A stretch of 64,000 nucleotides of DNA from DAISIK01 sp036822055. GTDB taxonomy: Bacteria > Verrucomicrobiota > Verrucomicrobiia > Opitutales > Puniceicoccaceae. Position 1 is the first letter of the stretch. The number at the start of each line of letters is the position of its first letter. Position numbers and translations under genes: made by a program. Of this stretch, positions 1 through 7,954 are shown in pieces. The notes under the pieces are model-generated. The model was given only the letters and a program-made list of their open reading frames with translations, did no database searches and had not been told where the DNA came from. Location of the stretch: positions 58,655 through 122,654 of the forward strand of contig DAISIK010000003.1 in assembly GCA_036822055.1 (NCBI GenBank), written 5' to 3'.

Positions 1-801
1 ACCCGCCTGGGCCTCAAAATGATTATCTGCCTCGCGAAAGGCGATGCCGGTGAGCTCGGTGAGAAGTTTAGCGACCTTGGCCGGGAAAGCAGGGTGGCAG
101 TTGATGCCGGTACCCACAGCGGTTCCCCCAATGGCGAGTTCGGTGAGCGCGGTGATCGCTTTCTGCGTCCGTACAATCGCCTTGCGGACCTGGGCGGCGT
201 AGCCGGAAAACTCCTGCCCGAGGGTGAGTGGGGTGGCGTCCATGAGATGGGTGCGCCCGATCTTGACGACGCTAGCGAAGCTGGCGGCTTTTGCTTCCAG
301 ACCTTCGGCGAGAACCGTGAGGGCGGGGATGAGTTTTTCCTGCAGAGCGCAAGCTACGCTGACGTGGAGAGCAGTGGGAACAATATCGTTGGAGGACTGG
401 CCAAGGTTGACGTCGTCGTTGGGGTGGATGGGTGTCTTCGAGCCGATCGGGTTGCCCGTAAAGGTGCAGGCCAGATTGGAAACCACCTCGTTGATGTTCA
501 TGTTTGTAGAAGTTCCGGAGCCGGTTTGGAAAACATCGACTGGGAAATGATGGTGGTGTTGTCCGGCGATGATCTCATCGCAGGCGCGGGTGATCAGATC
601 CGCTTTCTCGGTGGAGAGGCGGCCGAGATCCTCGTTGGCTCGAGCGCAAGCCAGTTTGACCGTGGCAATTCCCTTGATAAAAGCCTCGGGCATCTGATGG
701 CCACTAATCGGGAAATTGAGAACCGCCCGTTGGGTCGAAGCTCCGAAGAGAGCGTCCTCCGAGACGGGCAACTCGCCCATGGAATCTTTTTCAATACGCA
801 T
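1..801 (-). CDS. fumC: Class II fumarate hydratase, 3' end outside window
   Basis: Interconverts fumarate and malate in the TCA cycle. The 267 residues present match the N-terminal and part of the central region of class II fumarases: RIEKDSMGE at the start, GSGTSTNMNINEV at about residues 93-105 and HPNDDVNLGQSSND at about 125-138, all of which line the shared active site of the fumarase/aspartase fold. The C-terminal part, including the GSSxMPxKxNP signature, lies beyond the left edge, so the gene appears truncated only because the window ends. The start is the ATG at 801; an in-frame TGA lies three codons upstream. A purine-rich GAAGAGGG directly abuts the ATG, unusually close for a ribosome binding site. 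The gene is divergent from bamA. Confidence 0.95.
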   Translation of the reverse strand, partial: MRIEKDSMGELPVSEDALFGASTQRAVLNFPISGHQMPEAFIKGIATVKLACARANEDLGRLSTEKADLITRACDEIIAGQHHHHFPVDVFQTGSGTSTNMNINEVVSNLACTFTGNPIGSKTPIHPNDDVNLGQSSNDIVPTALHVSVACALQEKLIPALTVLAEGLEAKAASFASVVKIGRTHLMDATPLTLGQEFSGYAAQVRKAIVRTQKAITALTELAIGGTAVGTGINCHPAFPAKVAKLLTELTGIAFREADNHFEAQAG

Positions 802-1027
802 CCCTCTTCAGTGATGTTTGCTAATAGCGAGCGCGAGCAGAAAAACATAAATTTCTAGCATGGAGCCCATTTGAGGGGTGGGGGATAACGTGTTTCCGGG
901 GTAGTCTCAGCCGAGCACTGAACCGGAGGGCGCGAGGCGCCTGGCAGGGATTGGGAAAACGATTCGATTAGGCGATTGATCCCGAGAAAAGTTTTTCCCA
1001 AGCTGACGGGAATTGCATTTTCTCAGG

Positions 1028-3367
1028 ATGATATTTCAAGCCCATCGAGGTGTTTTTGCCCCCCTTCTGTTTCTCAATTGCGTTCTATGCAGTTCCGGCC
1101 TTTGGGGCCAGACACCAGGCCAGGCAACCCCAGTTATCGAGGCGGTCGAGATCCGTTATGACGGTTACCGAAATGTGAGCGAACCCTACATTCGGGGGAA
1201 TATCCAAGTCTCGGAGGGGCAGTTTTATGATCAGGCTGTCGTTGATCAGTCGATACGCTCGCTCTATCGGACCGGGCTCTTTGATCTCATCTCCGTCTCT
1301 CTGGAGGAGCTCGGCGAGGATCAGCTCAAGGTCATCTTCAACGTCCGCCCGAAGTATCGGATCGCTTCGATTTCTTTTGAGGGAAATGACTCTTACCGCA
1401 GTGCAAGGCTCCGCTCGGAGATCTCGACCGTTGAGGGCAACTTCATCGATGAGTTTAACATTAAGGCAGATGCGGATGCCATTTCCCGGTTCTACGCGAC
1501 CAAGGGTTTCTCCAATGCCAGGGTTGATTATGATTTGACCCTCAATGAGGCAACCGGGCGGGGCGAAGTGGTTTTCCGTATCTCAGAAGGGGAAAACATT
1601 CGGGTCTCCGACATCCGCTTTCAAGGCAACGACTCGATCAAATCTTCCAAGCTTCGCAAGGCGTTGCAGATTAAGAAGTGGAGCGTCTGGCTCTCCTGGA
1701 TCACAGGTAAAGGGAAATTTACCGACCAAGATCTGTTCGAGGACATCCAGAGTCTGTTGACGCTCTATCGAAACGAAGGTTTTTTGGACGTAGAAATTCC
1801 GGAGTCGGGAATCGAAATCACCTACCCGAGACCGAATCGGGTAGCCCTCACCATTAACATTCGCGAGGGTAGGCGGTACCAGACCGGGACGGTAGGGGTC
1901 TCGGGAAACCAGCTCTTCTCAAGCGAGGAGTTAGTCAGCGAGTTGAAGCTGCTCCCCGGCTCGACCTTTTCTCCCGCCAAGGTAGAGGCCGACCGCGGGG
2001 CGATTCGAAACTTCTACGGGTCGCGCGGTTATTTGGAGACGCTCGTACGGGCAGACCGGACCCCCAACCTGACTACTGGAGCGATCGATGTTAAGTACGA
2101 GATTCGTGAGAGTGAGAAGTACTTCCTGGAGGCCATCAACATTCAGGGCAACACCAAGAGTAAGAGCATTGTCATCCTGCGGGAGCTGGCCCTTCAACCC
2201 GGAGATGTCTTTGACCTCGTACGGATGGAAAACAGCAGAATCCGCCTGGAAAACACCGGCTACTTCGAGAGTGTCATCGTGACCCCGGAGTCGACCCAGA
2301 TCCCCAATCGAAAAGATTTACGGGTCATCGTGCAGGAGGGACGAACCGGAAACCTGACCTTTGGAGCTGGATTTAGTTCGTTGGAGCGAGCGGTCTTTTT
2401 TGCGGAAATTAGCCAGAGTAATTTCGATCTTTTCAATTGGCGCTCCTATTTTCAAGGAGATGGCCAGAAGTTCCGCCTCCGCTTTCAGCTCGGGAGTCGG
2501 AGCAGTGAGATCGTCCTCTCTTTTGAGGAACCATGGCTCTTTGAGAAGCGCCTGGCCTTTGGCTTTGAAATCTTCCGCACAGCCAGTGAGTTCAATAGCC
2601 GCCTCTACGATGAGACCCGCACCGGCTTCGAGGTCTACCTGCGGCGTCGCCTGATCGAATTGATTGAAGGGCGCCTGAGTTATCGACTGGAGCAGGTAGA
2701 GATTGAGAATGTAAGCCGTTTTGCTTCGTCGGCGATTCGGGATGAGGAGGGATCGAAGCTGGTTTCCAAGGTCGGAATCACTCTGGTGAGAGATACTCGA
2801 GACCGCTTTATTCTGACTAGACGAGGAAACCGCATTTCGGCAGACAGCTTTGTTGCGGGTGGCTACCTGGGAGGGGACGTGGATTACTGGAGAGGTCAGC
2901 TTCGCTACTCTCATTTTTTCCCGACCTTCGATGCCCTTGATCAGACCTTTTCGGTTTTCTTGCGAGGTGGAGCGCTAGTGCCCTATGGCGACTCCGAAAC
3001 GGTACCCTTTTTCGACCGATGGTTCCTCGGCGGACCCAGCACGCTGCGCGGGTTTTCGTTCCGCGACGTGGGTCCCAAGGATGATCTCGGTGAGCCAATC
3101 GGTGGAAACTCCTACGCTTACTTCAGCGCGGAGTATCGCTTCCTCCTCGCCCAGCCGCTGGCGATTGTCTTCTTTTACGACTGGGGATTTGTCAATGCGG
3201 ACGATTGGGACTTCAGCCCCGATAATTATAACGACAACTACGGGGTTGGGCTGAGGATTTTCGTACTGGGCGCACCGATGCGACTCGATTTCGGATTTCC
3301 GATTACCACCGACGATCAAACCGACGACGATATGCAGTTTAATTTTTCCTTCGGAACACGCTTCTAA
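1028..3367 (+). CDS. bamA: Outer membrane protein assembly factor BamA
   Basis: Core subunit of the BAM complex, which folds and inserts beta-barrel proteins into the outer membrane. The protein is about 779 residues, the usual size. A signal peptide (hydrophobic stretch around APLLFLNCVLC) is followed by five POTRA repeats, recognisable by repeated ISFEGN/IRFQGN/VSGNQLF/INIQGN strands, and then a C-terminal 16-strand barrel. The barrel carries the loop 6 motif as LRGFSF (canonical VRGF/Y) and ends in phenylalanine (FSFGTRF), as BAM substrates and Omp85 proteins do. An in-frame TTG at 1013 could extend it by five residues; ATG 1028 is preferred. It is followed 40 bases later by skp, a classical pairing. 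Confidence 0.95.
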   Translation: MIFQAHRGVFAPLLFLNCVLCSSGLWGQTPGQATPVIEAVEIRYDGYRNVSEPYIRGNIQVSEGQFYDQAVVDQSIRSLYRTGLFDLISVSLEELGEDQLKVIFNVRPKYRIASISFEGNDSYRSARLRSEISTVEGNFIDEFNIKADADAISRFYATKGFSNARVDYDLTLNEATGRGEVVFRISEGENIRVSDIRFQGNDSIKSSKLRKALQIKKWSVWLSWITGKGKFTDQDLFEDIQSLLTLYRNEGFLDVEIPESGIEITYPRPNRVALTINIREGRRYQTGTVGVSGNQLFSSEELVSELKLLPGSTFSPAKVEADRGAIRNFYGSRGYLETLVRADRTPNLTTGAIDVKYEIRESEKYFLEAINIQGNTKSKSIVILRELALQPGDVFDLVRMENSRIRLENTGYFESVIVTPESTQIPNRKDLRVIVQEGRTGNLTFGAGFSSLERAVFFAEISQSNFDLFNWRSYFQGDGQKFRLRFQLGSRSSEIVLSFEEPWLFEKRLAFGFEIFRTASEFNSRLYDETRTGFEVYLRRRLIELIEGRLSYRLEQVEIENVSRFASSAIRDEEGSKLVSKVGITLVRDTRDRFILTRRGNRISADSFVAGGYLGGDVDYWRGQLRYSHFFPTFDALDQTFSVFLRGGALVPYGDSETVPFFDRWFLGGPSTLRGFSFRDVGPKDDLGEPIGGNSYAYFSAEYRFLLAQPLAIVFFYDWGFVNADDWDFSPDNYNDNYGVGLRIFVLGAPMRLDFGFPITTDDQTDDDMQFNFSFGTRF

Positions 3368-3407
3368 ACTGGCTGACCAAAAGGCTTTCACCTACAAACA
3401 ACCTACT

Positions 3408-3962
3408 ATGAAATCATATAACCCAATCGCTCTCTTCCTCCTCCTCATTGGAAGTGCAAGTTTTTCTTTCGGCCAGGGGGTACCTCAGCTGGTCACCGTC
3501 GATTTAGAGAGAGTCTTCAACGAGTACTACAAGGTTCAGGAGGCCCAGGACGCTTTCTCCAAGCGGGTGGAAAAGGCTGATGAGGAGATGCAGAACCTCT
3601 TGGCTGAGATGCGTACCCTCCAGGAAGAACTCGAAGGTCTGGTGGCCGTTATCAAGAGCCCTTCAATGACCGACGAAAAGAAAGAAGAAGCCCGGGGTGA
3701 AGCCGAGCGGATCACGGCCTTGCTGCAAAATAAGAATCAAGATGCTCAGAAGTTCAGGGCTCGGACCCAGCAAACCTTGAACCAGCGGAAGCAAAACCTG
3801 ATTGCACTGCATATGGAGGACATCCGTGGCGTAGTGGCAGGGATCGCCAAAACGAAAAAGGCAACTCTGGTCCTCAATGCCCAGGCGAACTTTGTTGTTT
3901 ACGTCGACCCAGACTTTGACATTACCGATTCGGTGATTGAGAGCTTAAACGCCTCGAAGTAA
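3408..3962 (+). CDS. skp: Periplasmic chaperone Skp/OmpH
   Basis: OmpH/Skp-family periplasmic holdase that keeps unfolded outer-membrane proteins soluble on their way to BamA. The 184-residue product has a signal peptide (LFLLLIGSASFSFG), a short beta segment VTVDLERVF typical of the Skp body, then a long charged coiled coil from about residue 45 to 135 forming the tentacles, and a second body segment containing KKATLVLNAQANFVVYVDP near the C-terminus. Its position just after bamA supports the call and suggests co-transcription. Confidence 0.9.
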   Translation: MKSYNPIALFLLLIGSASFSFGQGVPQLVTVDLERVFNEYYKVQEAQDAFSKRVEKADEEMQNLLAEMRTLQEELEGLVAVIKSPSMTDEKKEEARGEAERITALLQNKNQDAQKFRARTQQTLNQRKQNLIALHMEDIRGVVAGIAKTKKATLVLNAQANFVVYVDPDFDITDSVIESLNASK

Positions 3963-4289
3963 TTCAGGTTGGTATTTTGGGAAAGTCTCCTGCGAGTCTC
4001 TGACTACAGTTGCTCGCAGGGGCAGATCAATGGGAGTCTGGAGCCTTGGCCGGCGTTCCCTTTGTCTGGCTCGTAGAGCGAGTTGGGGGAAATAACCCTG
4101 CAAGCAACTAGCATCTGAGCCATCAAGCATGGTGCCGGTTCCCCGAGCAAGCGGATAGCTCAGCACAATCTGAGACTCGCGGCGCTCGAGAGCGAGCATC
4201 AATGGGGCTTTTTTCTACCCCAACCGGCCTCGCTTTTCTTTGGTGAGTAAATTTTGTATCGCCGATAATGAATCAGACTTTTGCCGCCG
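3963..4289. other. Intergenic stretch, no recognised gene
   Basis: I recognise no protein here. A 85-codon reading frame on the minus strand (3945-4202) overlaps the end of skp and has no family resemblance I can see. The stretch borders the IS relic and is probably decayed accessory DNA. Confidence 0.5.
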
Positions 4290-4853
4290 TTAACAAGGAT
4301 GATATAGAGCTTGTAGAAGCGCCCGGCGATGGGGGATGGTAGCAAGGTGAGAATCGAGTACCAGTCTTGGTTTGAGGCGGTGGCGGTATGAGTAGCTTGG
4401 ACGCGTTTTACGGGCCATTGTAATAGGGCAGAATTTCATCTGCCCGCTCCTGGTGGCTGAGGGCGTTGAGGGGAGGGCGGTCCTGCATTTGTAAACGTTC
4501 CAACTCAGAGCGTTGCAAGGCCTCATAATCGCTGGCGAGGGCACAACAGGCCTCAGGCCAAGGTGTGATTTGCTCAAGTATAGCTCGTGACGCCGATAAT
4601 ACACAGAGAGCTGTGCTTTATTCCGGACGGCGGTTTCCATGACGGCATTGAATCAGTCTTGGGAGGACCATGCCTCCGGGTTGTCATCATGATCGGGCAA
4701 AAGCCGCCCCTGCAACCGCGTTGGTCGGCGCCAATCGTAAAGAGTGGTCGTGCTGATACCTTCCTAAAAGGCAATCTCGGCAATGGGTCGGCAATCCGGC
4801 CACTTCATTTTGGCGAGGTTGGCTTCCCTGCGTTCACCGGGGATGCGTTTCAT
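4290..4853 (-). pseudogene. Relic of an IS3-family transposase (orfA and orfB pieces)
   Basis: Reading the minus strand across frame changes and stops gives an IS3-type OrfA N-terminus: MKRIPGERREANLAKMKWPD from 4853, then RPIAEIA, a stop, and EGISTTTLYDWRR, which is the helix-turn-helix of this transposase group, then a GRLLPD..D-like segment and AVMETAVRNKAQL. Further on, in another frame, PLNALSHQERADEIL resembles the start of the OrfB region, and finally ATASNQDWYSILTLLPSP and GRFYKLYIIL resemble the beginning of the OrfB DDE integrase domain (family: ATGPNQVWSWDITYLPSP). The middle of orfB and all of the DDE core after this point are missing, and there are several stops and frameshifts, so it cannot be active. 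No terminal inverted repeats were identified. Confidence 0.75.
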
Positions 4854-4994
4854 GGGTTTGATTGGCTGTTTTACGCACTCTCAAGCGGGTGACAACTTTC
4901 TCTCCAGGTGGATAGACATAATTTAGAATCCATTACGGGATAGGGGACAATTACCCCGACATAGAGGGACCCCAACCCTCCTTTGTGCCTTATA

Positions 4995-5072
4995 TGAGGT
5001 CGGAAAAGTGAATCGCATTCGCTGTTGTGGAATTGAGAGTCGACGTAGGTGCCGGGTTGCGATGCCAAGCTT
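4995..5072 (-). pseudogene. Fragment of a second Rpn-family nuclease copy
   Basis: This 78-base segment matches 5823-5900 inside the neighbouring Rpn-family gene at a constant offset of 828 bases. The last 53 bases (5020-5072) are identical and the rest differ at a handful of positions. On the minus strand it reads SLASQPGTYVDSQFHNSE, the segment before the catalytic aspartate in the family. Homology ends abruptly at about 4994 on one side and at the N run on the other, so this is a broken second copy. Confidence 0.75.
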
Positions 5073-5172
5073 NNNNNNNNNNNNNNNNNNNNNNNNNNNN
5101 NNNNNNNNNNNNNNNNNNNNNNNNNNNNNNNNNNNNNNNNNNNNNNNNNNNNNNNNNNNNNNNNNNNNNNNN
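5073..5172. other. Assembly gap (100 N)
   Basis: A run of exactly 100 N, the usual placeholder for a gap of unknown size. Both flanks are Rpn-family nuclease sequence, so the true distance and content are unknown. The left flank ends with an AAGCTT hexamer that is also present in the intact copy. Confidence 0.99.
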
Positions 5173-6025
5173 GGTTCAACTTTTCGAGGGTTGGATAATC
5201 CAAATCTCCGAATTTGCGAGCGAGCAGCCGCTGGAAGAGCAAGCGCTCCCCTTCTAGACGGCCTTCCTGACGAAATTGTTGTGCGAGTGTGCTCATGGCG
5301 CTTTTGATTTCAGGATCCTCGATTGATTCGAGTTTCTTCAAAAAGGCAGGTTTGTCAATCTGACCAACCAGGCCGATATAGTTAAGTAGTTGTTCAAAGA
5401 ATCCGTGGGAGAGGCTGCGGATCATAGACTCGTCCCAAACTGCATCGGCAAGGAGTTGGTTTTCTCGTTCGGCCTTGAGAATCCTCATCGTCAGAATGCC
5501 CTCGGAGGTTCCTTGAATACGGTCGAAGGGGAGGTCGGCCAACTGGACCAGGCAAAAGAGAAAATCAGGCAGGAAAGCTTGCCAATCTCTGGATTGGCCC
5601 ACGGCGGCGGGAAAGAGAGCGGCAAAGTTTTCCTGAAGTTCCCAATGGTGCTCATTTTGTGCAACAACGACGGGGATGATGGGGAGGAGAGAACGATATC
5701 CCTCCTTCAACTGCATTTCCCAAATGCGGACCATGTAGCGGAGAAGCCGAAGGGGAATCCATGGATCGTAATCCCTCTGATGTTCAAAGAGGAGGTAGAG
5801 GGAAATGTCCCCCTCGTTGGTGTGAGCGCGGAAGAGTAGATCGCTTTCGCTGTTGTGGAATTGAGAGTCGACGTAGGTGCCGGGTTGCGATGCCAAGCTT
5901 TGCCAATCAATGACGGCGGCAAGTTCGGCGGGGATTTGGTGCCGGAGAAACTCAGCTGCGTTGACGGGGTTTCGAAAGCCGAGCTTGAAAAGTTTGTCGT
6001 GCGGCTGATGGGGCGACTCTTCCAT
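5173..6025 (-). CDS. Rpn-family PD-(D/E)XK nuclease (recombination-promoting, Transposase_31), 3' end in gap
   Basis: Family of transposon-related PD-(D/E)XK endonucleases linked to RecA-independent recombination in E. coli Rpn proteins. The N-terminus PHDKLFKLGF is the family hallmark (HD..FK..F). The nuclease core shows D in NSESDLLFR followed by the E-x-Q strand LYLLFEHQ, and then WIPLRLLRYMVRIWE and LPIIPVVVAQNEHHW, all typical. The start is set at ATG 6025 (MEESPHQPHDK); a longer frame back to 6124 has no family support. The reading frame runs unbroken into the N run after LEKLN, so the C-terminus is unknown. A partial second copy lies on the other side of the gap. Confidence 0.85.
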
Positions 6026-6157
6026 TACCGACAATTGAGAAACCTGGTGAAGGCCTTTGGAAGTCGAAAAAAGGGGGTTGCTGGGGCGTAGGGTGGGGAG
6101 TTGGGGTGTTTTGGATATTGGCAATCACCGACACCTTACCGGGCAGCGAGGGATGAT

Positions 6158-6790
6158 TTAGTCCTCGGAAGTTTGGACTTTTTCTTTAGGGGTCCTTTTC
6201 TCAAAGAAGAAGGAGTAGATGAGGTAGAGGGCGATTCCAGTGAAGATGAAGGAATCTGCAAGGTTGAAGGCTGGCCAGCGATAACCGCCGAAACCGAGGA
6301 AGGGAAGGGCGGGCAAATGAACGTCGAGAAAGTCGGTGACGTGGCCGTGCACAAAGCGGTCGACGAGGTTACCGAGGATACCGCCGATCAAAAAGCCGAA
6401 CGAAAGTTGAAGGGTTGGTCTGCGGAGACCGAGCTGTTCGCGCTGAAAATAAATGAAGGCAAGTACTGCACAACCGAGGATGGCGAGGAGGGTGCTCTGT
6501 CCACTGAGGATGCCCCAGGCGGCTCCCCGATTACCGATGTGGACCAGGTAAAACCGGTCGGAAATGATCTCGACTGGTGCGAGCTCGCTCAGTGTATCCA
6601 AAAAGTAAGTACCGTAGGGTATTTCGCGAATGACCATCCATTTGGTGACCTGATCGAGAATAAAGGAGATGGAGGCGAGGAGGAGAAGGATGCGGTAGGA
6701 AGGGCGTGGTACGCCTTCGTTGTGGGTAACTGGATTGGTACCGGCTCCCGCTGTAGGGGAAGGTTCTGGAGACTCCACGGTGTTGCTCAC
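6158..6790 (-). CDS. lspA: Lipoprotein signal peptidase (signal peptidase II)
   Basis: Inner-membrane aspartic protease that cleaves prolipoprotein signal peptides after lipidation. The 210-residue protein has four membrane segments and all family motifs: NRGAAWG (87-93), GGILGNLVDR (136-145), VTDF with the first catalytic aspartate at 153, and FNLADS with the second at 179. An N-terminal tail of about 30 polar residues before the first membrane helix is longer than usual. The start codon is GTG at 6790, overlapping the TGA of the upstream dksA/traR-like gene (GTGA), so translation is probably coupled. It is the last gene of the ileS operon. Confidence 0.95.
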   Translation of the reverse strand: MSNTVESPEPSPTAGAGTNPVTHNEGVPRPSYRILLLLASISFILDQVTKWMVIREIPYGTYFLDTLSELAPVEIISDRFYLVHIGNRGAAWGILSGQSTLLAILGCAVLAFIYFQREQLGLRRPTLQLSFGFLIGGILGNLVDRFVHGHVTDFLDVHLPALPFLGFGGYRWPAFNLADSFIFTGIALYLIYSFFFEKRTPKEKVQTSED

Positions 6791-7929
6791 TCGTCGATGT
6801 CTTCCTCGGCGAAGTTGGCGAGGTCTTCAGCGGAGGTGGAAAAGATTCCGCCACGTTCGATGCGACGGCGCTGGGTCTTCTCGATTTCGATCTGCCCCTC
6901 GACGGAATAGCGGGCGAAAGGCACGGCCTTTAGGCGTTCTTTGCTGATTGGCTTGCCAGTAATCTCGCAGATCCCGTAGGTGCCGTTGCGGATGCGTTCG
7001 ATGGCCTCATCAATTTCTTTAAGGGCGTCCTGCTCGCTGGAAACAAGGCTAAGGGCAAAATCGCGTTCGAAGGATTCGGTGCCAGCATCGGCCATGTGTT
7101 GGGAGTAGCTGGAGAGGTCTCCGCTATCGTCGCGATTGGAGATGCCGAGGCTCTCCTTGGAATGGCGGTTGAGTCCTTCCTCGACCGATTCGCGAAGCTC
7201 AATGAGGGCTTTATAGGAGTCGGCAAACTTTTTGGGAATGGTGTCGTCCTCACGCAGGTTGACGGCTGGCTTTTCTTCGAAGGGGTTGAATCCGAGAATG
7301 TCTGCCATTGAGACGGCGCCAAAAGATTGCTTTGGGCGGGTGGGAGTCGTTGGGGCGTGAGCTTCGGTACCAGATTTTTTGCTGACGACGACCGTCTCTT
7401 CGATCGGGTCTTCGTCATTGCGGCGGTTGGCAATGATTTCGCGGACATCCTCAAGGGTGAAGAAGGCAGGACCTCCTCTTTTTTCCTCGCCGTCGGTTTC
7501 CACCTGGCTGGAGGACACTTTGGAGAGGGCGGCGGTGAGGCGAAGGGAGAGGGTGCCGTGCTCGGCGGCGGTGGGCTTGGGGGTGCTGGAGCGTCCGGAG
7601 GGGGCCTTTCCAGCGGGGGACTTGGAGACCGAGCGCTTTGCCGTGGCATTGGTGGTCTTTTTAGCTGCCGTAGCGGGGGCAGCTTTCTTCTTAGCCGAGC
7701 CAGCTGAAGCTCCAGCGGTTTTGCGGGTAACTTTCTTTGCGGGTGCCTTTTTTTGGGCTTTTTTGTTGACCGTTTTGTTGGCCGTTTTGTTGGCCGTTTT
7801 TTTGACAGAGGCTGCTTTTTCGGCAGGGGCCTTCTTTGCAGCGACTTTCTTGGTTGGGGCTGTTTTTTGGGTAGCCTTTTTGGGAGTGGCTCCTTTTTTG
7901 CTGGCGGGTGATGAAACTTTCTTGGGCAT
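6787..7929 (-). CDS. DksA/TraR-family protein with lysine/alanine-rich tail and degenerate zinc finger
   Basis: A 380-residue protein in three parts. Residues 1 to about 120 are a low-complexity Lys/Ala/Pro/Thr tail full of KKA, AKK and NKT repeats like the tail of histone H1. A middle linker follows. The C-terminal 130 residues form a DksA/TraR coiled-coil domain (YSQHMADAGTESFERD, then EIDEAIERIRNGTYGICEIT, then KPISKERLKAVPFARYS). DksA usually has four zinc cysteines in this last part; here only C321 remains, a pattern also known in DksA-like proteins of Bacteroidetes. Expected role: binding RNA polymerase in its secondary channel, perhaps also DNA through the basic tail (inference). ATG 7929 is chosen because the upstream in-frame extension reads through the end of ileS. 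It lies 25 bases after ileS. Confidence 0.85.
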   Translation of the reverse strand: MPKKVSSPASKKGATPKKATQKTAPTKKVAAKKAPAEKAASVKKTANKTANKTVNKKAQKKAPAKKVTRKTAGASAGSAKKKAAPATAAKKTTNATAKRSVSKSPAGKAPSGRSSTPKPTAAEHGTLSLRLTAALSKVSSSQVETDGEEKRGGPAFFTLEDVREIIANRRNDEDPIEETVVVSKKSGTEAHAPTTPTRPKQSFGAVSMADILGFNPFEEKPAVNLREDDTIPKKFADSYKALIELRESVEEGLNRHSKESLGISNRDDSGDLSSYSQHMADAGTESFERDFALSLVSSEQDALKEIDEAIERIRNGTYGICEITGKPISKERLKAVPFARYSVEGQIEIEKTQRRRIERGGIFSTSAEDLANFAEEDIDE

Positions 7930-7954
7930 GGGAAGGGAAAATCTAGAATGAGGA

